Both the position numbers and the translations under genes were made by a program. A stretch of DNA of 64,000 bases from Chrysophaeum taylorii (taxonomy: Eukaryota > Sar > Pelagophyceae > Pelagomonadales > Pelagomonadaceae): NCBI GenBank assembly GCA_029834535.1, contig JAQMWT010000523.1, positions 347,501 through 411,500 on the forward strand. Direction: 5' to 3'. The notes under the pieces were generated by a model that saw nothing but the letters and a program-made list of their open reading frames with translations, had not been told where the DNA came from and made no database searches. Of this stretch, positions 52,448 to 61,032 are shown in pieces (the stretch's first letter is position 1; every line of letters begins with the position of its first letter).

Positions 52448-53602
52448 ATGCTTGTTGGGCGGATGGTGCGGCGCTGTGGTGTGCGTGGGATGTCGTCGTC
52501 GGTGAGGATTGAATTCCCCGGGGCGTTCGTCGGGCACCGGTGCGAGGCCCCCGAGGCCGCCGCCGAGACCTCCAAGGAGGAGTTGCTCGGGTACTTTCGG
52601 TTGATGTACACGATGCGTCGGATGGAAATAACGTGCGACAACGAGTACAAGGCCCGGACCATCCGCGGGTTCTGCCACTTGTACGATGGCCAGGAAGCGA
52701 TTGGGACGGGGATCCAGTCCGCCTTGTCGCCGGAGGACTCGTGGATCACGAGCTACCGGTGCCACTGCGTCATGCTCGCGCGCGGCGGCGACGTCGAGAG
52801 CATCTTGGCCGAGTTGATGGGGAACGAGACCGGCGCGACGGGGGGCAAGGGCGGCTCGATGCACTTTTACAACAAAAAGACAAACTTTTATGGCGGCCAG
52901 GGGATCGTGGGCGCCCAGGTTCCCGTGGGGGCCGGCTTGGCCTTCGCCAACAAGTATAAGACGCCCGCCGGCGAAAAGATGCCCGTGGCCATCGCCTGCT
53001 ACGGCGACGGCGCCGCCAACCAGGGCCAGATCTGGGAATCCGCCAACATGGCCGCCCTCTGGAAGCTCCCGATGATCTTGTGCATCGAGAACAACCAGTA
53101 CGGCATGGGCACTTCGATTTCGCGGTCGTCGAGCAACAACGAGTACTACACCATGGGCAACATGATCCCTGGGTTGAAGGTCGACGGGATGAATGTGTTG
53201 AGCGTGCGCCAAGCGGTCGCCTATGCCAAGGAACACTGCGCCTCGGGACAGGGACCCATATACCTCGAGTGCAGCACCTACCGCTACCACGGCCATTCCA
53301 TGTCGGATCCGGGAACGACCTATCGCAACCGCGACGAGATAAACGCGATGCGGGCGACGCGCGACCCCATCGAGCACATCAAAAAGTTGTTGGTCGACTT
53401 CTGCGGCGCGACCGACGACGAACTCAAGACGATCGAAAAGGATGTTAGGGCCGAGGTCTCTGCGGCGTGCGACCGCGCCAAGGCTGCCAAGCCCCCGCCC
53501 GTCGACAAGCTTACCACGAACATCTACCTCGACGACGCTGGGAAAGATGCGCCCCCGACCTACATCCGCATGCCCACCTACGAGGCATCCATCGGCCTCT
53601 AA
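52448..53602 (+). CDS. PDHA1: pyruvate dehydrogenase E1 component, alpha subunit (mitochondrial)
   Basis: Thiamine-diphosphate-dependent decarboxylation of pyruvate in the PDH complex, as a heterotetramer with E1-beta. 384 residues, complete, one exon. The N-terminus (MLVGRMVRRCGVRGMSSS) is Arg-rich and lacks acidic residues, as in mitochondrial presequences. The ThDP motif GDGAANQGQ...CIENN spans 186-216. The phosphorylation loop YRYHGHSMSDPGTTYR is at 278-293. Ser284 corresponds to mammalian site 1, and the position of site 2 is Thr291. This is the mitochondrial form by sequence style (FYGGQGIVGAQVPVGAGLAF); plastid PDH alpha is more cyanobacterial. Confidence 0.95.
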   Translation: MLVGRMVRRCGVRGMSSSVRIEFPGAFVGHRCEAPEAAAETSKEELLGYFRLMYTMRRMEITCDNEYKARTIRGFCHLYDGQEAIGTGIQSALSPEDSWITSYRCHCVMLARGGDVESILAELMGNETGATGGKGGSMHFYNKKTNFYGGQGIVGAQVPVGAGLAFANKYKTPAGEKMPVAIACYGDGAANQGQIWESANMAALWKLPMILCIENNQYGMGTSISRSSSNNEYYTMGNMIPGLKVDGMNVLSVRQAVAYAKEHCASGQGPIYLECSTYRYHGHSMSDPGTTYRNRDEINAMRATRDPIEHIKKLLVDFCGATDDELKTIEKDVRAEVSAACDRAKAAKPPPVDKLTTNIYLDDAGKDAPPTYIRMPTYEASIGL

Positions 53603-53879
53603 CTAAGTTATCCGGTTTCTTCTTCGCCCCTTCCTTCCTTTATATCCCTCTCTTTGGCGCGCGCCTCTCCAGCCAAATGCGTGATCGCATCTCTCTAAAA
53701 CGTCGTTTTCTCCCGCGGCGGCTTGGGTCCTCTCTTGGGGGCGCGCGAGCGAGCGAGCGGGGAGGAATGAACGAAACCGAATCGGGAGCTTGCCACAAGT
53801 TGGAACAACCGACGACGACCACCACCTTCGAGATCCACGAGGTGGTTGCGACGCGCGGTGCCTATGATCCAAAAATCCA

Positions 53880-53990
53880 GTGGGTGTCGGCGTTTTGTCG
53901 TCGGCGCACTCGACACAGTGGGTGTCGGCGTTTTGTCGTCGGCGCACTCGACACAGTGGGTGTCGGCGTTTTGTCGTCGGCGCACTCGAC
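53880..53990. repeat. 38-bp minisatellite, about 2.9 copies
   Basis: The unit begins GTGGGTGTCGGCGTTTTGTC and ends GACACA. Copies are identical apart from the truncated last one. Confidence 0.95.
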
Positions 53991-54084
53991 GAGATTGTCG
54001 ACCAACCCGGTCGAGAGCAGCTTGTAGAATTAGAAGAACGAGAGGTGGCGGCCCAAGCTAGCTACGGAATCCGCCCGTCCAACC

Positions 54085-54593
54085 TCAAGGTCCCCTCCAG
54101 AGTGGAGAGAGGGTCATACGCCGTGGCACGCCTCCTCGGTCTGGAGCCCTGAGGAGGTAGCGTCTCGTCGAGCACATGCGCTTTAAACGGAGCGGTTGCA
54201 GCAGTCCCTTTGGATCTCGAGCGACGTCGGGCGCCCGGACTTCAAGCCGCGGAACAAACCCCACGATCTCGCACGCGCGGTTGAAGATATTCCCAAAGCA
54301 TAAGAGTCGTCGGTGCGGATCTTTTACCAAGGACGCGTTTTTTTTTTCTCCAGTACTACCCGGACTCGGACGACGAGCTCGTCGTCGTGATATTCTTGAG
54401 GACCGAGCTTGTCGTAAGCCGCCAGCGGTGAGATTTCGAGTATCGAGCAATCTCCGCTCGCACCCGATAACTCACGCACGTAGTAGAGGACAAATTCATC
54501 TCCAACCCGAGTGTGTGGGAGTCCGAAGGCCGAGGTACGCCACGACAACGCGGCTCGCTGCATCAGGCGGCCCAGCTTGGTCAAGCAATCCAC
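54085..54593 (-). pseudogene. possible gene remnant, unidentified
   Basis: Minus-strand peptide segments look protein-like: LPHTRVGDEFVLYYVRELSG and SILEISPLAAYDKLGPQEYH (about 54390-54530), then in another frame LLCFGNIFNRACEIVGFVPR (about 54240-54305). I could not find a splice that joins them in frame. Family unknown. Confidence 0.25.
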
Positions 54594-54718
54594 CGCCTAG
54601 CGGGGAAGCGTGTGATCCGAGCTTTCTCTGCAAAATAGCGATCGACCACGCTGTGCAAGAAGCCAAACAGAATTTCGTTTTCCACTATACTGTGCAGCTG
54701 TCCTGTAGGGATTTCAAG

Positions 54719-54732
54719 GTCGACTGCTAAGA
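54719..54732. repeat. 14-bp match to the copia LTR core
   Basis: GTCGACTGCTAAGA followed by a G/T-rich tract, as in the LTR (GTCGACTGCTAAGAGGGG...). It may be a worn solo-LTR fragment. Confidence 0.3.
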
Positions 54733-56359
54733 ATGGGGGTGGGGGTGGGGGTGTAGGGATTTCTGCAGATATTCGAGGCTTCTATGCGCTGCTCTCGTGC
54801 ATTGAAATTCCTTCTCTTCGGTTAGTGAGCATCTCATTCGACGACTACGGTGCGATCGCAGGTCGAACCAGGAAATAGCTACTTGTCGGAAGAGGCTCTC
54901 GGGGCCATTATGGCAAATAACCCTGTAGCGGAAGGGAGGATCAATCCTTCCACTTTGGCGGCGGCGCGGACAGGGCCGCCGAGGCTCGGGCATCATGAAG
55001 CCACCCAAGCACAAAACGAAGCAGTAGTTTTTCTCCACGAGACTAAAAGAACACTGGTCATGCCAGAGGGGAAAATGCGGAAGGGAACAACACTAAGGGG
55101 CAGAGGTGCGAAGAGGCTGATGATGCGTGGTATCGGAATGAAATGGAAAGGGTGGAGCGCGGGAGATGAGGCGAGGGCGCCTCAGCTCAGCCGGCGACCA
55201 CGGAAGCATACGACCAAAACAAACGACTTGGAGCCTCGCCCACGGAGTGATGTTGACTTGTTGGAATTTTGAGGATCGCGGAAGGGCGGCGACGAGTGTC
55301 AGCGCACTGCGGCATTGTCTGAACCTGCGAGGCCAAACCCGTAAGGATGCGCCTTCCCCCGCCCGCTCTCTCTCCAGCGCCGCCTGGACACTCCGCCCAT
55401 CTACACGGAGGCCAGGCACCGGCCAGAAAAGACTGTTCGTTCGTTCGTTCCAAGTGAGCGCACCGTAATACAAGCTGGAAGAAGAAGAAGTAGCTTCTTC
55501 TGGGAGCCGCGGTCAACAGTCGGTGTCGACGTAGGTGTGGGGTGAGAACGAGGAGGATCGGTGCGGCGATATCGGCACGCGATCTTCGAGGAGGGGAGAG
55601 GCCCAAGAAGGAGAGCAAGAGTAGTACATTGCGCGTCAGCTCATCTCGGAGGTAGACCGAGAGGGAGCGCGATGTGTGTGTGCGTCGAGTGGGCCACAAG
55701 GCGACGGCGACGCGCCGCGCGTCGGGAGTGGGGCAGGGCAGACGGAGGCGAAAAACGGAGGTGTGGAGCCAGGTTGGTGGCTCAGGGGGATATTGATTGG
55801 GATAACAGGAGCACATGCGCGGTGATGACGAGCGCGCGAGGATGGATGCGGTGCGGCGATGAGTATGGAGCGCGATCGCTCGCATAGGAGTGCATATATG
55901 TTCGTTCGCAGGGATGGGGGGGCATATCACATCACATCATATCATATCATTCAATCAGTCAATCAAATCAATTGAATTCATATCACATCACACGAGGATA
56001 GATCATCCACGAGACCAAAAAGAAGGCCACATGGTGGTGGGCGAGGGAAGTATGAGGATGCGGCGACGACGACGACGACGACGACGGAGGGCGGCTCGGA
56101 GAAAAGGAGGCGCGACGGGCGGTGCTCGACGACGATAGATTAGAAGCGGCGGGGCGAGAAGGGAATGCATGCAACAGTAGAGCGGGCGACGGAGAACACA
56201 AGTGAATCGATCGGAGGGGAGAAAAGATGCAAGGACGCGCCGGGAGAGCGGCGCGTCGGAGCGAGTCACAAAAAAAATCAATCATACGCAACGTCTCGGC
56301 GAAAAAGCTCGGGTCCTCGTCGTCGGGCGTCGTCTATTGTGTTTGTAGGAGAATCATCA

Positions 56360-57436
56360 TCAGGCGCGCTTGGCGTGGGGGAGGGCCTCCGGGATTATGT
56401 GGTTGTCGCGCGAAAAGGTGACCACGGCGAGCTGGCGCTGATTCCGGTTGGCGAGCGGGAGCGTAACGTAGAGTTGCTGGTGGTGCTGGTGGTGGTGGTG
56501 GTGGTGGTGATGGAGGCGCTTGGGGACCTGACCGGCGTGGGCGTTGGCCGTCGCGCGCATGACGTAGGCCGAGGGGTTGCGGATCGCGGCGCGTTTGCGC
56601 TGAAGTTCGGCGAGGATCTGCGCGGCTTGGGCTCCGGGGAGGGCGGCGAGGGCGGCGGCGGCCTTTGGGTCGAGCTGAACGTCGGCGTCGTCGGACTTGA
56701 GGAGCGGCCAGCTGGTGGTCGAGGAGGTGGATGACTGCGAGGCGTCGCGCGGGACGACGAGACTCGACTGCTGTTGCTTGGATCTGCCGGTCGCGCGCGC
56801 GCCGAGGTAGGCGCCTTGCGAGGCCGCGGCTTGGCCGGCCGGCTGGGGGACCCCAACCTGGTCGCCGCGGCGCGCGTTTCCGACGGCTTTGACGACGTAG
56901 GCGGAGGGATTCCGGACGCCGGCGCCCTTGGAGGTGAGCTCGTCGAGGATGGCCCGCGCGGCGTCGGGCGGGAGTTCGTTGAGGGCGGCGAGAGCGCTCG
57001 CGTCCAAGAGGTGGTTCGCCCCCGCTGCGACCGGACCCCCCACGCGTCGTCGCGCGTTGTTGACCGCGCGGTGCACGTAGGCGCTCGGGTTCCGCACGTT
57101 GGCGCCCGCCTGCTCGAGGCGAAGCGCGATCGCGTCCGCCTCGCACGGCTCGAGTTCGCCCAAAGCTTGGAGGGCCCCCGCGTCGAGGCGCTGACGCACC
57201 GACGGGGCGTGCCGCGGCGGGCCGTCGTCCACGAGATTCGGCGGGAGCATCGGCCCGACCCCCACCGTGTCGCCGAGCGCGAGGCCGAGGGGACGGGACA
57301 AGAGCGGCGCCGCCGCCGCCGCCCGATCATCGAGTCGCGGCTCGCCGACGAGACTCCCGAGGGCCGACTGCCGCAGGAGCGCGACCACGTCGGCGCCCTC
57401 CTCGACACCGAGCGTCTCCTCGAGAACGGCGCTCAT
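56360..57436 (-). CDS. protein with three hnRNP-Q/R acidic-domain (NURR-like) repeats
   Basis: 358 residues from ATG 57436. Three ~47-residue repeats (about 84-131, 144-190, 254-300) share L-D-x2-A-L-x-A-L-x-E-L ... A-x2-I-L-x-E-L-x-(K/R) ... V-R-N-P-S-A-Y-V-x-(R/K)-A. This pattern matches the N-terminal acidic domain of hnRNP Q/R (LDERAIEALKEF ... VQNKSAFL). In animals that domain precedes RRMs and binds RNA and protein partners; here no RRM is present. The C-terminus has a His run (CAC repeat near 56485-56515) and a short tail. RNA-related function is inferred. Head-to-head with the gene at 57539. Confidence 0.65.
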   Translation of the reverse strand: MSAVLEETLGVEEGADVVALLRQSALGSLVGEPRLDDRAAAAAPLLSRPLGLALGDTVGVGPMLPPNLVDDGPPRHAPSVRQRLDAGALQALGELEPCEADAIALRLEQAGANVRNPSAYVHRAVNNARRRVGGPVAAGANHLLDASALAALNELPPDAARAILDELTSKGAGVRNPSAYVVKAVGNARRGDQVGVPQPAGQAAASQGAYLGARATGRSKQQQSSLVVPRDASQSSTSSTTSWPLLKSDDADVQLDPKAAAALAALPGAQAAQILAELQRKRAAIRNPSAYVMRATANAHAGQVPKRLHHHHHHHHQHHQQLYVTLPLANRNQRQLAVVTFSRDNHIIPEALPHAKRA

Positions 57437-57538
57437 GCTCTCACATAAGCGGCGTCGTCGTCGAGGCCGGACGAACACTGATGGAGAAGTGCTGACGAGG
57501 CCAATCGTGCAGTTGCCCCTAGCTTGAGCTTTTGGACA
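57437..57538. promoter_or_regulatory. shared region of a divergent gene pair
   Basis: 102 bp between the two start codons; no defined factor site is recognised. Confidence 0.45.
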
Positions 57539-58453
57539 ATGTGCGCAGAAAGCGCAGATCTTCTTCTTGCCGTGCGCACCCTAAAGTCCATCCTGCGGGG
57601 TCGGCCGCGCGAAAAGGAACGCCTGGCATCCTTGCTCGGGGTGCGAGACCACGTCGACGACGTCGCGACGGCCCTCGCCAAAACCCACCTCCCTCTTCGC
57701 CTCGCCGTCACTCCCCCTCGCGCGGCCCTCGAGCTGCACTGGCGCTGCGCGGTCGAGCTCGCCGCCCTCAACGAGGCGGCCCTCCGGAGGTTGGATGCCT
57801 CCCTGGGCGGTGGTGGGGGCGGCGATCACCTTGTGGACGTCATGCGCCGCGTGCTGCCCGTCTTCTCCCAGCTCAAAGTCTACGACGCGACCCCTTCTTC
57901 TTCTTCTTCCTCTTCTTCTTCGAGGCAGGAAGAACAGCCGTCGTCGTCGTCGTCAACAGGCACGAGCCTCGCAGCCTCATACGAGAAGTGGGCAAAGTTT
58001 GACGACGACGAGGAGAATAATGATCTCGAGGCTTTGTGGTGCGCGCGTCACGGCCTCGAACACCAAGGCGAGTGTCCCAAGTGCGCCAAGCTGCCGCCGG
58101 CGGCGGAACCGGGAATGAGCGCGACCGAGGCGATCGAAAAGGCGGCGCAAGTTAAGACGATCCCCGATCGGGAAGAGCTCGTTTCCCGGTGTCGGGAGAT
58201 CGAGCGATGCCTCGACCCGAGCGACCCCTCGCTCCCCTCGCTCCGCCGCACGCGCCAGGGCCTCGAACGACGGGTCGCCGACGACCGCCGACGCGTCGAC
58301 GTCGTGCGCCAGCTCCAGGACAGAATCGAGACCATGCCCGACGATGAGGTCGACTTTGATGCCTGCCTCCGCGCGATGCGCATCGCCGAGGCCCACATGC
58401 CGCCAGACTACGCTGGCGCCCTCCGAATATCCGATCGAATAATAACCAAGTGA
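57539..58453 (+). CDS. orphan protein with a CxxH...CxxC element
   Basis: 304 residues from ATG 57539; the five codons upstream start at TTG and are not used. The N-terminal ~100 residues are helical. A Ser run encoded by TCT repeats and a second one encoded by TCG repeats follow. Then comes SYEKWAKFDDDEENNDLEAL and a possible zinc element CARHGLEHQGECPKC (about 172-186). The C-terminal ~110 residues are charged helices (DREELVSRCREIERCLDPSD, ERRVADDRRRVDVVRQLQDR). I recognise no family. The layout suggests a scaffold or assembly factor, but this is a guess. Confidence 0.5.
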   Translation: MCAESADLLLAVRTLKSILRGRPREKERLASLLGVRDHVDDVATALAKTHLPLRLAVTPPRAALELHWRCAVELAALNEAALRRLDASLGGGGGGDHLVDVMRRVLPVFSQLKVYDATPSSSSSSSSSRQEEQPSSSSSTGTSLAASYEKWAKFDDDEENNDLEALWCARHGLEHQGECPKCAKLPPAAEPGMSATEAIEKAAQVKTIPDREELVSRCREIERCLDPSDPSLPSLRRTRQGLERRVADDRRRVDVVRQLQDRIETMPDDEVDFDACLRAMRIAEAHMPPDYAGALRISDRIITK

Positions 58454-59176
58454 CTTATAACTGACGCGGGGTGGTGAGCTCATCACGTGATGGTGGTGGT
58501 TCCATTCTGGTTGGCGACAACACTCCTCTCTATCTATCGCTGCTGCATGGTATCTCTTTCGGGGATATCTGTGGGATGGATCCGTTAAGAGCAAAAAACC
58601 ATGACACAACTGGAATGGCTCCTCGAGTGTTGTTGGCAACGACGGCAGGAAGGGCGGCGTGGAAATAAAGAGCGAAGTCCCCTGTTTGTTTGGTTTGTTT
58701 GGTTTGTTTGTTTGTTTGCGGGGAACCAGCTGCAAGGTCCTCTCGCGATCGACCGACTAGGCGTCAGTCGTGGACAAAGGTGTTAAAGAAATAAATAAAT
58801 AGAGGCCCGCAAGTCTTGTGATGATGATGACGATGATGATGATGATGATGACTGCGCGGCGGCTCGGACAACAACAAGTAGTAGAAGACACATGCAAGTG
58901 TGTGAATGAGAACGTGTCCTTCGCAACAACAACAGGAAGGGAGGGCGACAGGTGAAGAGCTAAGGAGGAAGGAAGGAAGGAAGGAGAGGCGCGCGGACGC
59001 GGTGCGATTGACGAAAGTGAGGTCCCGAGCAGCAGCTGGTAGTAAGAAGTTAGGCGTTGGAGGAGACGGCCATGGTGAGAACGCCGGTGAAGAAGGCGGA
59101 CTGGAGGAGGAAGCACCTATATAAAAAACAGAGTATTAAAAAAATCCCATTCTCGCTCGCTCGCTCGCTCGCTCGC
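58454..59176. other. intergenic between convergent genes, no supported gene
   Basis: Contains TTTG runs (about 58684-58720), ATG/GATGAT runs near 58820-58850, GGAA runs near 58965-58985 and a GCTC tetranucleotide run at 59155-59180. Confidence 0.6.
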
Positions 59177-60898
59177 TCACTTGAGGTGGTCTTCGAGGTC
59201 GAGACGGTAGAGGCCGCCAAAGTCCGAGACGAAGGAGAACTTCGAACGGGAGCCCGGCTCGAGGGGGATGGGTCCCGACTTGACCTTGGTGACGATAGTG
59301 ATCGCCGAGTCGAGCCAGGTCGCGAGCATCGGGAGTTGCTTGGCCTGCCACTTGAGGTCGCCCGTCTTCTTCCCTTTGATCATGTTGCGTCCCTTGGCGA
59401 CGAGGAGAGAGCGAAGCCTCTTTTTTGGTATTTTCTTGAGGTCCCGGTCGGCGATCGCGCGTCCGCCGGGAATGCGATCGAGGCAGGCGAGGAGGTCGTT
59501 GCGGATTTTGATGAAGTCCAAGAGGTCGCGAAGGACTGCCATCGCGACGACGCGGCCGTCGGCGATCTTAATCTTGCACTCGATGCGGTAGAGGCCCGTC
59601 GCGAGGTCGAAGGAGGTGACTTCAGCATCGAGGTCCTCGGTCGCGACGGTTCTGCAAGCCTCCGAGACCGCAACTTTGGTCGCGCGCTGGACGGCGAGCG
59701 GGTCGCTCGCGAGAAGCCGAGAAGCGTGTTCGGCGACGCGCGTAGCGGCGAGGTCTTCGTCGACGAGCTTGTCCCTTTCGTCGTAGTCGTCTTGCTTGTC
59801 GGCCGTCGTCGTCCCGAACGTCGCTCGACGATGGTCGCTCCGGCGGCGCGCCGTCTGCTGCCACGTCGGTTGTCGTTCGTCGTCCGAATCTGATTCGGAT
59901 TCGGTTTCGAGGTTTTCTTCTGCGGGCTCGTCGTAGTCGCGGGGCGGCGGCTCGGGGGCCTTTTCCTCCTTTAGGGGGGTCGGTTCGGGCGTCTCGTCGA
60001 CCGTCTCCATCACGACAACTGGCGAGTTGGTGGTCGCGTCGTCGTCGTCGTCCGCGTCGTCGCGCTTGGGCTTTGGGAGAAAGTGGTTCCAGGCGTACTG
60101 GCCCGAGGAGGTGAAGCCCGAGGTGGGACGCACGTAGGCGTCCTTGTTGTTGACGCTGGGGGTTGAGGACCAGCCCGTGCGGTAGGCGGACATGGTCGGC
60201 CGCGTTTCTGGGGGCTCCCGAGTCTCGGACGTGTACTCGACCGCGGGCTTTGGCGACTCGTACCACTTTTTTTCTTCCTTATTTTTCGGCGTCGAGGTCG
60301 GCACCCACACCTTCTTCTTCGCGACCGCCGGCTTCTTCGCGGCGGCGGCGGCCTCGACGCGCGCGGCGGCGGCCTCTACGCGTGCGGCTGCCGCGACCGC
60401 CGCCGCCTTGAGGGCCCCCTCCTCGGCCCGGAGCCGCACGTCCTCCTCGTCCGCCTCGTCGACCTCCTCCGCCGGCGCCTTTGCTTCCTCCACCGGCGCC
60501 GCGGGGGGCTTTTCCTTTTCTTCGTCCTCCACCAGCTTCCGCGAGCACGACGCCGCCGCCGCCTCGACCTTGGCCGCCGCGAGAGCGACCGCGGCGTCCG
60601 CGTCGAGGCGTCGCTCGAGACGATCGAGGCGCTGCCGCTCCTGCGTGAAAACGGCCGCGCGCGACTTTTGCTCGGCGACGGGGCAGGGCGAGCCGAGCTT
60701 GGCCGCCGACTTGAGGGGGGCCTCCTTCGTTTCGCCCCGCGTCGGCGTCTCGGCCTGGCCCTGCTTGAAGGGCGAGGCCTTGCGCACGGCCGCGATCTTG
60801 TTCGACTGCTCGTTCAGCCGGTTCAGCATCTCCTGGTGCTTGTCCATGTCGACCGTGATGCGCTTGAGCGCGCGCTGCTGCCGCGGGGACGTGAACAT
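59177..60898 (-). CDS. coiled-coil protein with C-terminal PX-like domain
   Basis: 573 residues from ATG 60898; the frame continues upstream only via TTG. A helical N-terminus (RALKRITVDMDKHQEMLNRL) and Ala/Glu-rich coiled coil (~80-200) lead into a disordered middle with Pro/acidic stretches. The C-terminal ~150 residues resemble a phox-homology domain: YRIECKIKIADGRVVAMAVL, LRDLLDFIKIRNDLLACL, KIPKKRLRSLLVAKG and LPMLATWLDSAI. PX domains bind phosphoinositides on endosomes; binding here is inferred. Head-to-head with the TPR-SGNH gene. Confidence 0.55.
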   Translation of the reverse strand: MFTSPRQQRALKRITVDMDKHQEMLNRLNEQSNKIAAVRKASPFKQGQAETPTRGETKEAPLKSAAKLGSPCPVAEQKSRAAVFTQERQRLDRLERRLDADAAVALAAAKVEAAAASCSRKLVEDEEKEKPPAAPVEEAKAPAEEVDEADEEDVRLRAEEGALKAAAVAAAARVEAAAARVEAAAAAKKPAVAKKKVWVPTSTPKNKEEKKWYESPKPAVEYTSETREPPETRPTMSAYRTGWSSTPSVNNKDAYVRPTSGFTSSGQYAWNHFLPKPKRDDADDDDDATTNSPVVVMETVDETPEPTPLKEEKAPEPPPRDYDEPAEENLETESESDSDDERQPTWQQTARRRSDHRRATFGTTTADKQDDYDERDKLVDEDLAATRVAEHASRLLASDPLAVQRATKVAVSEACRTVATEDLDAEVTSFDLATGLYRIECKIKIADGRVVAMAVLRDLLDFIKIRNDLLACLDRIPGGRAIADRDLKKIPKKRLRSLLVAKGRNMIKGKKTGDLKWQAKQLPMLATWLDSAITIVTKVKSGPIPLEPGSRSKFSFVSDFGGLYRLDLEDHLK

Positions 60899-61032
60899 TG
60901 TGGTGTCGTCGCTCTGGTCGTCGTCCGTCACCCCAAAAACCCAAATCAGAACAACAACAACACGCAAAAAAGCCAACGGCGGAAGTTTGAGACACAACGG
61001 TCACGCCGCCGGCGCTGCAACGGTACAAAAAG
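60899..61032. promoter_or_regulatory. shared region of a divergent gene pair
   Basis: 134 bp between start codons of the PX-like and TPR-SGNH genes. Confidence 0.45.

Larger units (their letters stand above)
53603..56359. other. 2.7-kb mostly non-coding region
   Basis: Holds the 38-bp minisatellite, a possible gene remnant at 54085-54593, a fragment matching the copia LTR core, AT-rich ATCAC/ATCAT repeats near 55925-55990 and poly-GAC runs near 56060. Longer open frames here (for example plus strand 54850-55272) show no family resemblance. Confidence 0.5.

Noticed and set aside
55187-55930. 247-residue minus-strand frame
   Set aside because: Arg/Pro/Ser-rich, no domain, no supporting neighbours; low-complexity non-coding DNA is more likely.
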